This document shows, piece after piece, positions 33,943 to 46,797 of a stretch of 64,000 nt of DNA (position 1 is its first letter; each line of letters starts with the position of its first letter). Source of the stretch: Notamacropus eugenii (Eukaryota > Chordata > Mammalia > Diprotodontia > Macropodidae); contig NW_027325120.1 in assembly GCF_028372415.1 (NCBI RefSeq), forward strand, positions 67,501 to 131,500, written 5' to 3'. Made by a program: the position numbers and the translations under genes. The notes under the pieces were generated by a model. The model had not been told where the DNA came from, did not search any database, and was given only the letters and a program-made list of their open reading frames with translations.

Positions 33943-36900
33943 GAATTCCAAATTGCAGTTCCAAATTCTGCTTCCATAGTCCAATTCTCAGTTCCACTTC
34001 CAAATTTCAGTTCCATATTCTAATTCTGAATTCTTACTCCAAATTCAAACGAAAAATTCCATTTCTCATTTTCACATTGCAATTTGATACTAAAGTTTAG
34101 ATTCATGTTCCAATTATATCTTATGAATCCAAATTCTAATTTCAAAATTCAATTGTAAATTCAAGTTTCAAATTCCAATTATATACTGAAATTTCATTAC
34201 CAAATCAATACTGAAATTCCACTTCCAAATTCTTCTTCATTATCTCATTCCAAATTCTAATTCCAAACTCTTCTTTCAAGCTGTTTTTCCAAAATCTAAG
34301 TTCCAAATCCAAATTTCACATTAACATTAAATATTTAAATTCTAATTTTGATTCTAAAACTTTATCCCAAATTCTAATTTCAGATGCCTAGTCTAAATTC
34401 ATAGTGCAAATTCCAATTCAATGCCCAAATAGCAACACCAAATTAAATTGAATTTTCACTTCCAATATCTTCTTCCAAAGTCTAATGGAAAACTCTAAAT
34501 CCAAATTCCAATTCCACAGTCCAATGCCAAATTCCAGTTCTAAATTCTACCTCGAAATTCATCGTCCAAATTCCAGTTCCACATTCCAATTCCAAATTCC
34601 AATTGTTAATTTCAACTCCAAATTCCAACTACACATTCCAATGCCAAATTCCAATTCTAAATTCCACTTGCAATTTCCAGTTATGTACTCTAATTAGGAA
34701 TTCTTAATCCAAATTCTAATTCCAAAATCCTATTGCACATTTCACATTTCATTTCCAAACTAAAATTCCAATTCCAATTTCCAATTATATCTTTTAATCC
34801 AAAGTCTACTTTCAACTTCCAATTGTAAATTCATGTTTCGTATTCCAATTCTATGCTCAAATTTCAACACCACATTATAACTGAAATTCAATTTCCAAAC
34901 GCCATTTCCATAGACTAATTCTAAATTCCAAGTTCAAAATCCTATTTCAAACTGTATTCCCAAAATCTAAGTTTCCATCCATATTCAAATTTTAATCCTA
35001 AAACTTCATCGTAAATTATAATATGAAATTTCTACTCCAAATTCATGTTGCAAGTTCCAATTCCATGTTCAGATTACAATACTAAATTAAAAATGAAATT
35101 CCACTTCCAAATTCTTCTTTCATAATCTAATTCAAAATTCCAATTCTTATTTCCAATTCCAAATTCCAGTTCCAAATTCCAGTTTTAAATTCCACTGTCA
35201 AATTGCAGTTCAAAATTCCAATTCTACATTTCAATTCTAAATTAGATTTCTAAATTCCAATTCTGATTTCTTATTCCAAACTATAATTCCTAAATCCTAT
35301 TCCACATTTCTCATTTCATTCCCATAATAAAATTCTGATTACAAATTCCAATTATATCTTATTAATCCAAATTCTACAATTCAGGTTTCAAATTAAAATT
35401 CTATATTGAAATTTCAATAACAAATTAAAGGTGAAATGGCACTTCCAAATTCCTTTGCCATAGTCTATTTCCAAATTCCAATTTCAAACACCTATTTCAA
35501 ACTATAATTCCAAATTTAGGTTCCTATTCCAAATATCACATTAATATTAAATACAACAATTCTAAATCCAAATTTTAATCCTAAAACTTTATCCCAAATC
35601 CTAATTTCAGATTCCTAGTCTAAACAGATAGTGCAAATAACAATTCCATGCTCAAATTTCAATACCAAATTAAATTTGTATTTCCACTTCCAAATTCCTC
35701 TTCCATAGTCTAATTCAAACTTCCAATTGTTATTTGCAATTCCAAATTCCAATTCTAAATGGCACACCCAAATTCTAGTTTCAAATTCCAGTGGACCGTT
35801 CCCATTCCATATTTCTACTCTTAATTCCCATTCCAAATTCCATTTCCACATTCCAGTTCCGTATTTCAATTCTAAATTCCACCTCCAAATTGCAGTTCCA
35901 AATTTCAAATCCACATTCCAATTCTAAGTTCCACTTCCAAATTCAAGTTCCAAATTCCAATTCTGATTTCTAATTCCAAATTATTATTCCCAAGTCCTAT
36001 TCCACATTTCATATTTCAGTTACATACTGAAATTCCGATTCCAACTTCCAATTATATCTTATTAATCCAAATTCTACTTTTAAATTCCTTTTGTAAATTC
36101 ATGTTTCAAATTCCAATTTTATACTCATGTTTTAATAACAAAAGAAAACTGAAATTTCACGTCCCAATTCCTTTTCCATAGTCTATTTCCAAATTCCAAC
36201 TTCAAAGTCCTCTTTCAAAGTGTTATTCCAAAATCTAGGTTTCAAATCCAAATTTCACATTAAAATTACTCAAGTATAATTCCAAATTTTAATCCGAAAA
36301 CTTTATCCCAAATTTTAATTTCAGATTCTTAGTGTAAATTCATGGTAGAAATTCCTATTCAATGCTAAAATTGTAATGCCAAATTCAATTGAAATTCCAC
36401 TTCCAAATTCCCTTCTATTAGTCTCATTCCAAATTCCAATTTAAAACTCCTATTTCAAAGTGTAATTCCAAAATCTAGTTTCTAAATCCAAATTTCACAT
36501 TAAAATTAAATACTCACATGCTAATACAAATTTTAATCCTAAAACTTTAATCCTAATTCGAATTTCCAATTACTAGTCTTAATTCATGTTGCAAATTCCA
36601 ATTCCATGCCGAAACTTCAATACAAAATTAAAATTGAAATTACACTTCCAAAGTGCTGTTCCGTAATCTAATTCAAAATTCCAATTCTTAATTCAAATTC
36701 CCAATTCCAGGTCCACATTCCAATTCCAAATTCCAATGTTAAATTTCCACTTACAAAATCCAGTTTCACATTTCTGATCCCAATTCCCATTCTTAGTTCA
36801 AATTCCAAGTTCCTGTTCCAAATTCCAGTTGCATATCAGAATTCTAAATTCCACTTCCAAATTCAAGTTTGAAGTTCCAATTCCGATTTCTTATTCCAAA

Positions 36901-39900
36901 TTCTAATTCCAAAATCCTATTTCACATTTCACATTTCAATTCCAAACTAAAATTCCGATTGCAACTTCCAATTATATCTCAGTAACCCACAGTCTACTTT
37001 CAAATTCCAATTGAAAATCCATGTTTCATATTCCATTTCCATACTCAGATTTCAATACTAAATTATAACTGAAATTCAACTTCCAAGTTCCTTATCCATA
37101 GTCTAATTCCAACTTTAAAATCCTATTTCTAACTGTATTTCCAAAATCTAAGTTCCCATTCCATATTTCACATTAAAATTAAATGCTGACAATCAAATTT
37201 CAAATTTTAATCCTAAAACATTTTCTCAAATTTTAATTTCTAATTTCTAGTCCAAATTCATGCTGCAAATTCCAATTCCATGTTCAAATTTCAATGCCAA
37301 ATTAAAATGTATATTTCACTTCCACATTCCTCTTCCATAGTTTAATTTGAAATTCCAATTCCAAATTCCAGTTCCAAATTCCAATTTTAAATTCAACTTT
37401 CAAATTGTACTTCCAAAATCCAATTTCACATCCAACTTCCGAATTAGATTTCCAAATTCCATTTCTGATATCTTATTTCAAAGTATAGTTCCAAAATCCT
37501 ATTCCACATTTCACATTTCAATTTCATACTAAAATTCTGACTACAAATTCCAATTATATCTTATTAATCCAAATTCTACTTTTGCATTCCAATTGGAAAT
37601 TCATGTTTAAAATTAAAATTCTATACTCAAATTTCAGTGTCAAATTATAACTGACAATCCACATCCAAGTTCCTTTTCCACAGCCTCATTCCAAATTCCA
37701 ATTTCAAACACCTATTTCAAACTGTAATTCCAAATTTAGGTTCCTATTCCAAATATCACATTAAAATTAAATACAAAAATCCTCATTCCAAATTTTAATC
37801 CTAAATTTTTTCCCCAAATTCTGATTTCAAACTTCTAGACTAAATTCATGTTGCAAATTCCAATTCAATGCTTAACTTTCAACACCAAATGAAATTGAAA
37901 TTCCACTTCCAAATTCCTCTTCCATAGTGTAACTCAAAATTCCATTTCTTAATTCCAATTCCAAATTCCTGTTCCAAATCCCAATTCCAAATTTCCATAC
38001 CAAATTTCACTTCCCAAGTGGAGTTCCAAATTCCAATTCCACATTCCAATTCTGAATTCCATTTCCAAAATTCTGTTGGATATTTCAATTTTGAATTCTT
38101 ATACCAAATCCATATCCCACATTTCACATTTCAATTCCATACTAAAATTCTGATTCCAAATTCAAATTATATCTTATTATTCCAAATTCTACTTTCAAAT
38201 TCCAATTGTAAATTCATGTTTCAAATTCCAATTTTATACTCATATTTCAATACCAAATGAAAAGTGAAATTCCACTTCCTAATTCCTTTTCCATAGTCTA
38301 ATTTCAAATTCCAATTTCAAACTCCTATTTCAAACTGTAATTCCAAAATCTAAGTTTGTATTCTAAATTTCACATTAAAGTTGAATACTCAGTTCTCTAA
38401 TTTCAAATTTTAATCCTAAAACCTTAATCTAAATTCAAATTTCTAATTCCTGGTCTAAATTCATGTTGTAAATTCCAATTCCATGCAACAGTTTCAATAG
38501 CAAATTAAAATTGAAATTTCACTTCCAAAGTGCTCTTCCACAGTCTAATTCGAAATTCTCATTCTTAATTCAAATTCCCAGTTCCAGGTCTACATTCCAA
38601 TACCATATTCCAATTCTAGATTCCATGTACTATTTCTGCTTACAAATTCCAGTTTCACATTCCTGATCCAAATTCCCATTTTTAATTCACATTCCAAATT
38701 CCTGCTCCAAATTTCAATTCCATATTCCAGCTCTAAATTCCACTTCCAAATACCACTTCCAAATTCCAATTTTAATTCCTCATCCTAAGTTCTAATTTCG
38801 AAACCTTGGTCTAAATCAATATTACCAATTATAATGATATTCTCAAATTTCAATACAAAATTAAAATTGATATTCCAATTCCATACTCCTCTTCGATGTT
38901 CTAATTCAAAATTCCAATTCTTAATTCCAATTCCAAATTACAGCTCCAGATCTCTGTTCCAAATTTCAATTCCAAATTCCAATTTTATATTTCAATTTTA
39001 AATCTAATTACAAAATCCAATTCTGAATTCTTATTCCAAATTCTAATTCCAGATTCCTATTCTCAATTTCACATTTCAATTCCATACTAACATTCCAGTT
39101 CGAAATTATAATTCTTTCTTATCAATCCAAATTTTATCTACAAAGTCCAATTGTAAATTCCTGTTTCATATCCCAATTCTATACTTAAAATTCAGTAAAA
39201 TATTAAAGCTGAAATTCCATTTCCAAATTCCTTTTACATAGTCTCATTCCAAATTCCAATTTCCAAGTCCTGTTTCAAACTGTAGTTCTTAATTCTAGGT
39301 TCCAATCCCAAATTTCACCTTAAAATTAAATACTCAAATTCTAATTCCAAATTTTAATCCTAAAACTTTTCCCCAAATTCTAATTACAAATTACTAGTTT
39401 AAGTTCATGTTTCAAATTTCAATTCCATGGTGAAATTTCACTACCAATTGAAAATTGAAATTCCATTTCGAAAGTAATCTTCCATAGTCCAATTCCAAAT
39501 TCCAATTCCAAATTGCAGATCCACATTCCAATTCCAAATTATAATTTTAAATTACACTTCCATATTCCTGTTCCAAGTTCCAATTCTTCATTCCAATTGG
39601 AAATTCCAGTTCCATATTCCAATTCTATATTCCACTTCCAAATTGCACTTCCAAATTCCAATTCCACATTCCAATTCTATATAGCACTTCCAAATTCCAG
39701 TTCCAAATTCAAATTCTGATTTCTTACCACAAATTCTAATTTCAAATTTCTAGTCCAAATTCATCTTACCAATTTTAATTCCATGCTCAAATTTCAATAT
39801 ATAATTAAAACTGACATTCTACTTCCAAATTCCACTTCCATAATCTAATTCCAAATTCCACTTCCAACTTCCAGTTCCATATTCCAATTCTGAATTCTTA

Positions 39901-42900
39901 TTCTAAATTCTAATTCCAAATTCCTATTTCAAGTTTCACATTACAATTTGATATAAAAATTTGGAATCCAAATTTCAAATATATCTTATTTATCCAAATT
40001 CTACTTTGAAATCCCAATTTTAAATTCATGTTTAAAATTCCATTTTTATACTCAAATTTCATTACCAAATGAGAACTGAAATTCCACTTCCAAATTCCTT
40101 TCCACAAGTCTCATTCCAGATTCCAATTTTAAATCCCCTTTTCAATCTATTATTCCAAACTCTAGGTTCCATATCGAAATTTCACATTAAAATTACATAC
40201 TCAGTTTCTAAATCCAAATTTTTATATTAAAACTTTATCCCAAATTCTAATTTCAGATTCCTAATCTAAATTCATGGTGCAAGTTCCAATTCTATAATCA
40301 AATTTCAATACCAAATTAAATTTGGAATTCCACTTTCAAATTCCTCTTCCATAGGCTAATTAAAAATTCCACTTGTTAATTCCAATTGCAAATTCCATTC
40401 CAAACTCCAATTCCAAATTCCACTTCAAACTTCCAGTTCCATATTCCAATTCTGGATTCTTATTCCACATTCTAATTCTAAATTCTTATTTCAATTTTCA
40501 TATTGCAATTCGACACTAAAATTTCAATTCCAAATTCCAATTATATCTTTTTAATCGAAATTCTACTTTCAAATCCCAACTGTAAATTCATGTTTCAAAT
40601 TCCAAGTATATGCTCAAATATCATTACCAAATCAAAACTGAAATTCCACTTCCAAATTCCAGTTCCATATTCCAAATCGAAATTCCACTTCCAAATTGCA
40701 GTGCCAAATGCCAATTCTACATTCCAATTCTAAATTCCACTTCAAACTTCCAGTTCCAATTCTGACTTCTTATTACAAATTGTAATTTTAAACCATATTC
40801 CACATTTCAAATTTCAATTCCGTTCTAAAATTCCGTTTCCACCTTCCAATTATATCATTAATCCAAATTCTACTTTCAAATTAGAACTCTAAATTCATGT
40901 TTCCAATTTCAGTTCTACACTCATATTTCAATCACAAATGAAAACTGAAATTCCACTTCCCAGTTCCTCTTCTATAGTCTAGTTCCAAATTCCCATTTGA
41001 AACTCCTATTTGATACTGTAATTGCAAAATCTAGGTTCCTATTCCAAATGTCACATTAAAATTAAATACTCAAATTCTAATTCCAAGTTTTAATCCTAAA
41101 ACCTTAATCCAAATTCTAATTTCCAATTCCTAGCCTAAATACATGTTGCACATTCCAATTCTATGCTGAAATACCAATACCAAATTAAAATTGAAATTCC
41201 ACTTCCAAAATGCTCTTACTTAGTCTAATTCGAAATTACAATTCTTAATTCAAACCCGAATTCCAGGTTTATAATTCAATTCAAAATTCCAATTGTAAAT
41301 TCCATGTCATAATTCCATTTCTGTATTCCCGTTTCACATTCCTGATCCAAATTCCAATTCTTAATTCAAATTCCGAATTCTGATTCCAAATTCTAGTTCC
41401 ATATCCCAACGCTCAATTCTATTTCCAACTTCAAGTTACACATTCCAATTCTTATTTCTAATTCCAAAATCCTATTGCACATTTCATATTTCAATTCCAA
41501 ACTAAAGTTTCGATTACAGCTTCCAATTATATCTAACTAACCCAAAGTCTACTTTCAAATTCCAATTGTAAATTCATGTTTTATATTCCAATTCCATACT
41601 CAAATTTCAATACCAATTGAAAATTGAAATTCAACTTCCAAATTCCTTTTCCATAGTCTAATTCCAAATTAAAAGTTCAAAATTTCACATTAAAATTAAA
41701 TGCTAACATTCTAATTTCAAATTTTAACCCTAAATCTTTATCCCAAATCCTAGTATCAAATTTCTAGTCCAAATTCATGCTGCAATTTCCAATTCCAAAC
41801 TCTAAATTCAATGCCAAATTAAAATTGAAATTCCACTTCTACATTCCTTTTCTATAGTCTAATACGCAATTCCGATTCCTAAATCCAACTTCTAAATCCA
41901 GTTCCAACTTCCAATTTTAAACTCAGCTTTCAAAGTGCTCTTCCAACTTCTAATTCCATATTCCAATTCCAATGTATATTTCCAGTTTCCAATTCTTATT
42001 TCTTATTCCAAAATATAATTCCATAATCCTATACCACATTTCACGTCATTTTCATATTAAAATTCTGATTACAAATTCCAAGTGCATGTTATTAATCCAA
42101 ATTCTACTTTCAAATTCCAACTGTAAATTCATGTTTCAAACTAAAATTCTATACTCAAATTTCAATGACAAATTAAAATTGAAATTCCACCTTGAAATTC
42201 CTTTTCCGTAATCTAATTCCAAATTCCAATTTCAAATCCCTATTTCGAACTGTAATTCCAAATTAAAGTTCCTATTCCCAATTTCTCCTTAACGTCAAAT
42301 GCAAAAAGTCTAATTCCAAATTTTAATCCTAAGCTTTGCTCCAAATTTTTATTTCAAATTCTTATTCTAAATTAAGGTTGCAAATTCCAATTCAATGCTT
42401 AAATTTCAACACCAAATTAAATCGAAATTCCACTTCCAAAATCCTCTTCCATAGTCTAATTAAAAATTCCAATTCTTAATTCCAATTCCAAATTCCTGTT
42501 CCAAATTCCAATGCCAAATTCCAATTCTGAATTCCATTTCCAAAATCTTGTTCGATATTCCAATTCTGAATTCTTATTCCAAATGCGTATCCTAAATCCC
42601 TATTCCACATTTCACATTTCAATTTCATACTAAATTTCTGATTTCAAATTCCAATTATATCTTATTAATCCAAATTCTACTTTTAAATTCCTATTGTAAA
42701 GTCATGTGTCAAATTCCAATTCCATACCTGTATTTCAACACCAAATGAAAACTGAAGTTCCACTTCTCAATTTCTTGTCATAGTCTAATTCTAAATTCCA
42801 CTTTCAAACTCCTATTTCAAACTGTAATTCCAAAATCTAGGTTCTTCTTTCGAATTTCACATAAAAATTAAGTACTCAAATTCTAATTCCAAATTTTAAT

Positions 42901-45900
42901 TCTAAAATTTTATCCCAAATTCTAATTTCAGATTCTTAGTCTAAATTGATGGTGCAAATTTCAATTCCATGCTCAAATTTCATTGCCAAATTAAATTTGG
43001 AATTACACTGCCAATTTGTTCTTCCCTTCTCTAATTCAAAATTCTAAGTGTTAATTCCAATTGCAAATTATAATTCTAAATTCCAATTCCAAATTCCACT
43101 TCTAAATTACAATTCCATATTTCAATTCTGAATTCTTATTCCAAATTCTAATTCCAAATTCCTATTTCAATTTTCACATTGTAATTTGATAGTAAATTTT
43201 CGATTCCAAATTTCAATTATATCTTATCAATCCAAATTCTGCTTTGAAATAGCAATTGTATATTCATGTTTCAAATTCCAATTCAATACTCAAATTTCAT
43301 TAACAAATCAAAACTGATTTCCTCTTCCAAATTCATTTCTATTAGTCTCATTCTAAATTCCAATTTTAAACTATTTTTCCAAAATGTCGGTTCTAAATCC
43401 AAATCTCACTTTAAAATTACGTACTCAAATTCTAAATCCAAATGCTAACAGTAAAATTTTACCCCAAATTCTAATTTAAAATTCTTAGTCTGAATCCATG
43501 GGGCAAATTCCAATTCCATGCTCAAATTTCAATATCAAGTTAAAATTGAAATTCCACTTCCGAATTCCCCTTCCATAGTCTAATTCAAAATTCCCATTGT
43601 TGATTTAAATTCCATATTCCAATTCTAAATTCCACTTCTAAGTTCAAGTTCCATGTTCTAATTCTGAATACTTATTCCAAATTCTTTTTCCAAATTCCTA
43701 TTCTAATTTTCACATTGCAATTTGATACTAAAATTTATATTCCAAATTTCAGTTATATCCTACTAATCCTAATTCTACTTGGAAATCCCAGTTGTAAATT
43801 CATGTTTCAAATTCCAATTCTATACGCATATTTCATTACCAAATGAAAACTAAAATTGCACTTCCAAATTCCTTTCCACTAGTCTCCTTCCAAATTCCAA
43901 CATCAAACTCCTCTTTCAAACTGTTATTCCAAAGTCTAGTTTGCAAATTCAAATTTCACATTGAAATTATATACTCAAATTCTTCTTACAAATTTTAATC
44001 CTCAAACTTTATCCCAAATTCAAACTTCGGATTCCTAGTCTAAAATCCTGGTGTAAATTCCAATTCAACGCTCAAATTTAAAGACCAGACTAAATTTCAC
44101 ATTACACTTCCGAATTCCTCTTTCATAGCCTAATTCAAAATTCCAATTGTTAGTTCCAATTCCAAATTCGAGTTCCAAATTTCAATTCCACATTCCAATT
44201 CTAAATTCCACTTGCACATTCCAATTCCAAAATCCAGTTTCATATTCCCATTCCATCTTAATTCCAATTCCAAATTCCATTTCCAAATTCCCATTCTTAA
44301 TTCAAATTTCAAATTCCAGTTCCATACACCAATTCCCAAATGCCAATTTCAAACTCCTACTTTAAACTCTAGTTTCAAATCTAGGATTTTATCCCAAATT
44401 TTACATTAAAATTAAATACTAATATTCTAATTTCAAATTTTATTCCTAAAACTTTATCCCAAACTCTAATTTGAAATTCCTAATCTAAATTCATATTGCA
44501 TATTCCTCTTCCATACTCTAATTCAAAATTCCAATTCTTAATTCCAGTTCCAAATTCCAGTACCAAATTCCAATTCTAAATACCAATTGTATATTCCATT
44601 TCCCAATTCGAGTCCCAAATTCCAATTCCACATTCCAATTCTGAATTCCAGTTCTAAATTCCAGTTGCAAATACTAATTCTTAATTCTTATTTCAAATGC
44701 TAATTCCAAATTCCTATTCCACATTTCACATTTAAATTCTATCCTAAAATTCTGATTTCAAATTCCATAATATCTTATTAATCTTAATTCTACTTTCAAA
44801 TTCCAATTGTAAATTCATGTTTCATATTCCAGTACTATACTCAAATTTCAATACCCAATTAAAAATGAAATTCCAATTCTAAATTTTTCTTCCATAGTCT
44901 AATTCGAAATTCTAATTCTTAATTCCAATTCCAAATTCCACTTCCAAATTTTACTTCTTCATTCCAATTCTAAATTCCTCTTCCAAATTCCACTTGTTTA
45001 CTTCTTCAAAATTCTAATTCTAAATTCCTCTTTCACATTTCACATTTCAATTCCGTACTTAAATTCTGATTCCAATTTCCAATTATGTCTTATTAATCCA
45101 AATTCTACTTTGAAATTCCAATGGTAAATTCATGTTTGAAATTAAAATTCTGTTCTCAAATTTCAATAACAAATTAAAACTCAAATTCCACTTCCAAATT
45201 CCTCTTCCATAGTCTAATTAAAAATTCCAATTCCAAAGTCTTATTTCAAACTCTAAGTCTAAAATCCATGTTCCTATTACTAATTTCACATTCCAATTAA
45301 ATATTAGTTTTCTAATTCCACATTTTAAATCTGAAATCTCCGAAATTCTTATGGAAAATTCCTAGTCAAAATTGATGTTGCAAATTTCAATTATATACTC
45401 AAATTTCAATTTTAAATTCGAATTTTAACTTATTATTGCAAATTATACCCTCAAGTTCCAAATATAAGTTAAACTTCCAAATTCCTAATCCATACTCAAA
45501 TTGTAATTCCAAATTCAAATTTTAAGTTATTAATCCAAATTCTACTTTTTACTTTCAACTGTAAATTCATGCTTCATTTTGAAATTCTATAATCAAATTT
45601 CAATGCCAAATTAACACTGAAATTCCACTTCCAAATTTCTTTTCCATTCTCTAATCCCAAATTCTAACTTCAAACTCCTATTTCAAACGGCAATTCCAAA
45701 ATTTAGATTCCTATTCAAAATTTCACATTCAATTTACATGCTAAAATTCTAATTCCAAATTTTAGTCCTAATACTTTATCCGAAATTCTAATTTCAGGTA
45801 TTTAGTCTAAATTCACGTTGCAAATTCCGGTTCCATGCTCAAATTTCAATACCAAAATAAAATTGAAATTCCAATTATAAATTCTTCTTCCATAGTCCAA

Positions 45901-46797
45901 TTCAAAGGTCCAATTTTTAATTTCACTACCAAATTTCAGTTTCAAGTTCCAATTCTAAATTCCACTTCCAAATTCCAGTTTCAATTTTCAATTCCACGTT
46001 TCAATTCTAAATTCACCTTCCATATTCTAGTTCCAAATTCCAATTTTTGTTTATTATTCCAAATTATAATTCCAAATTAACATTCCAAATTTCACATTTT
46101 AATTCCATAGTAAAATTCCAATTCGAAATTCCAATTACTTCTTATTAATCTGAATTCTACTTTCAAATTCTGATTATAAATTCAAGTTTCAAATTTAATT
46201 CTGTATTCAAATCTCAATACCAAATGAAAACTGAAATTCTTCTTCCAAATTTCTTTTCCATACTCTAATTCCAAATTCCAATTTCAAACTCCTATTTCAA
46301 AGTGTAATTCCAAAATCTAGGTTCTTTTCAAAATTTCACAATAGAATTATATACTAAAATTTTAATTCCAAATTTTAGTCCTAAAACGTTATCCTAAATT
46401 CTAATTTCAACTTCCTAGTCTAAACTCATGTTACAAATTCCAATTCCATACTCAAATTTCAATGCCAAATTAAAACTTAAGTTCCACTTCCAAATTCATC
46501 CTCCATAGTCTAATTCAAAATTCCATTTCTTAATTCTAATTCCAAATTCCAGTTCCAAATTCCAATTCTAAATTCCACTCCCAATTTCCAGTTCCAAATT
46601 CGTATTCCATATTCCAATTCTGACTTCCTCCTCCAAATTCTAGTTCCAAATTTCCATTCGAAATTTTACATTCTAATCTCATACTAAAATTCTAATTCAA
46701 AATTTCAATTCTGAATTACAATTCCAAATTCTAGGTCCAAATTCAAATTCCAGTTGTAAATTCCTCTTCCAAATTCTAGTTCTAATTTCCAAAAAAG
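33943..46797 (+). repeat. AATTCC-type satellite, right block
   Basis: About 12.9 kb of the same G-poor AATTCC-type satellite. The TTATATCTTATTAATCC-like box recurs about 20 times (for example near 34,110, 34,786, 35,349, 36,053, 36,973, 37,553, 38,167, 39,111, 39,981, 40,537, 41,527, 42,651, 43,218, 43,753, 44,770, 45,085 and 46,137). Spacing is mostly 550-700 bp, with some half-length and longer gaps. Units carry forms of ACTCCTATTTCAAACTG instead of the left block's ACTACTATATCAAACTG. The block ends where a truncated L1 begins. Repeat-derived open frames such as 35,615-35,914 are not genes. Confidence 0.95.

Noticed and set aside
33401..34003. 200-codon minus-strand frame overlapping the acidic ORF
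   Set aside because: It runs from satellite into the same region in another frame and has a Met/Lys-rich composition typical of an out-of-frame reading of acidic codons.
17690..46797. CRISPR-like array
   Set aside because: The regular repeats are a degenerate eukaryotic satellite with no unique spacers of constant length and no cas genes.
17690..46797. Declaring this a centromere
   Set aside because: Sequence alone cannot show centromere function. The satellite is divergent and interrupted, which fits pericentromeric or dispersed satellite equally well.
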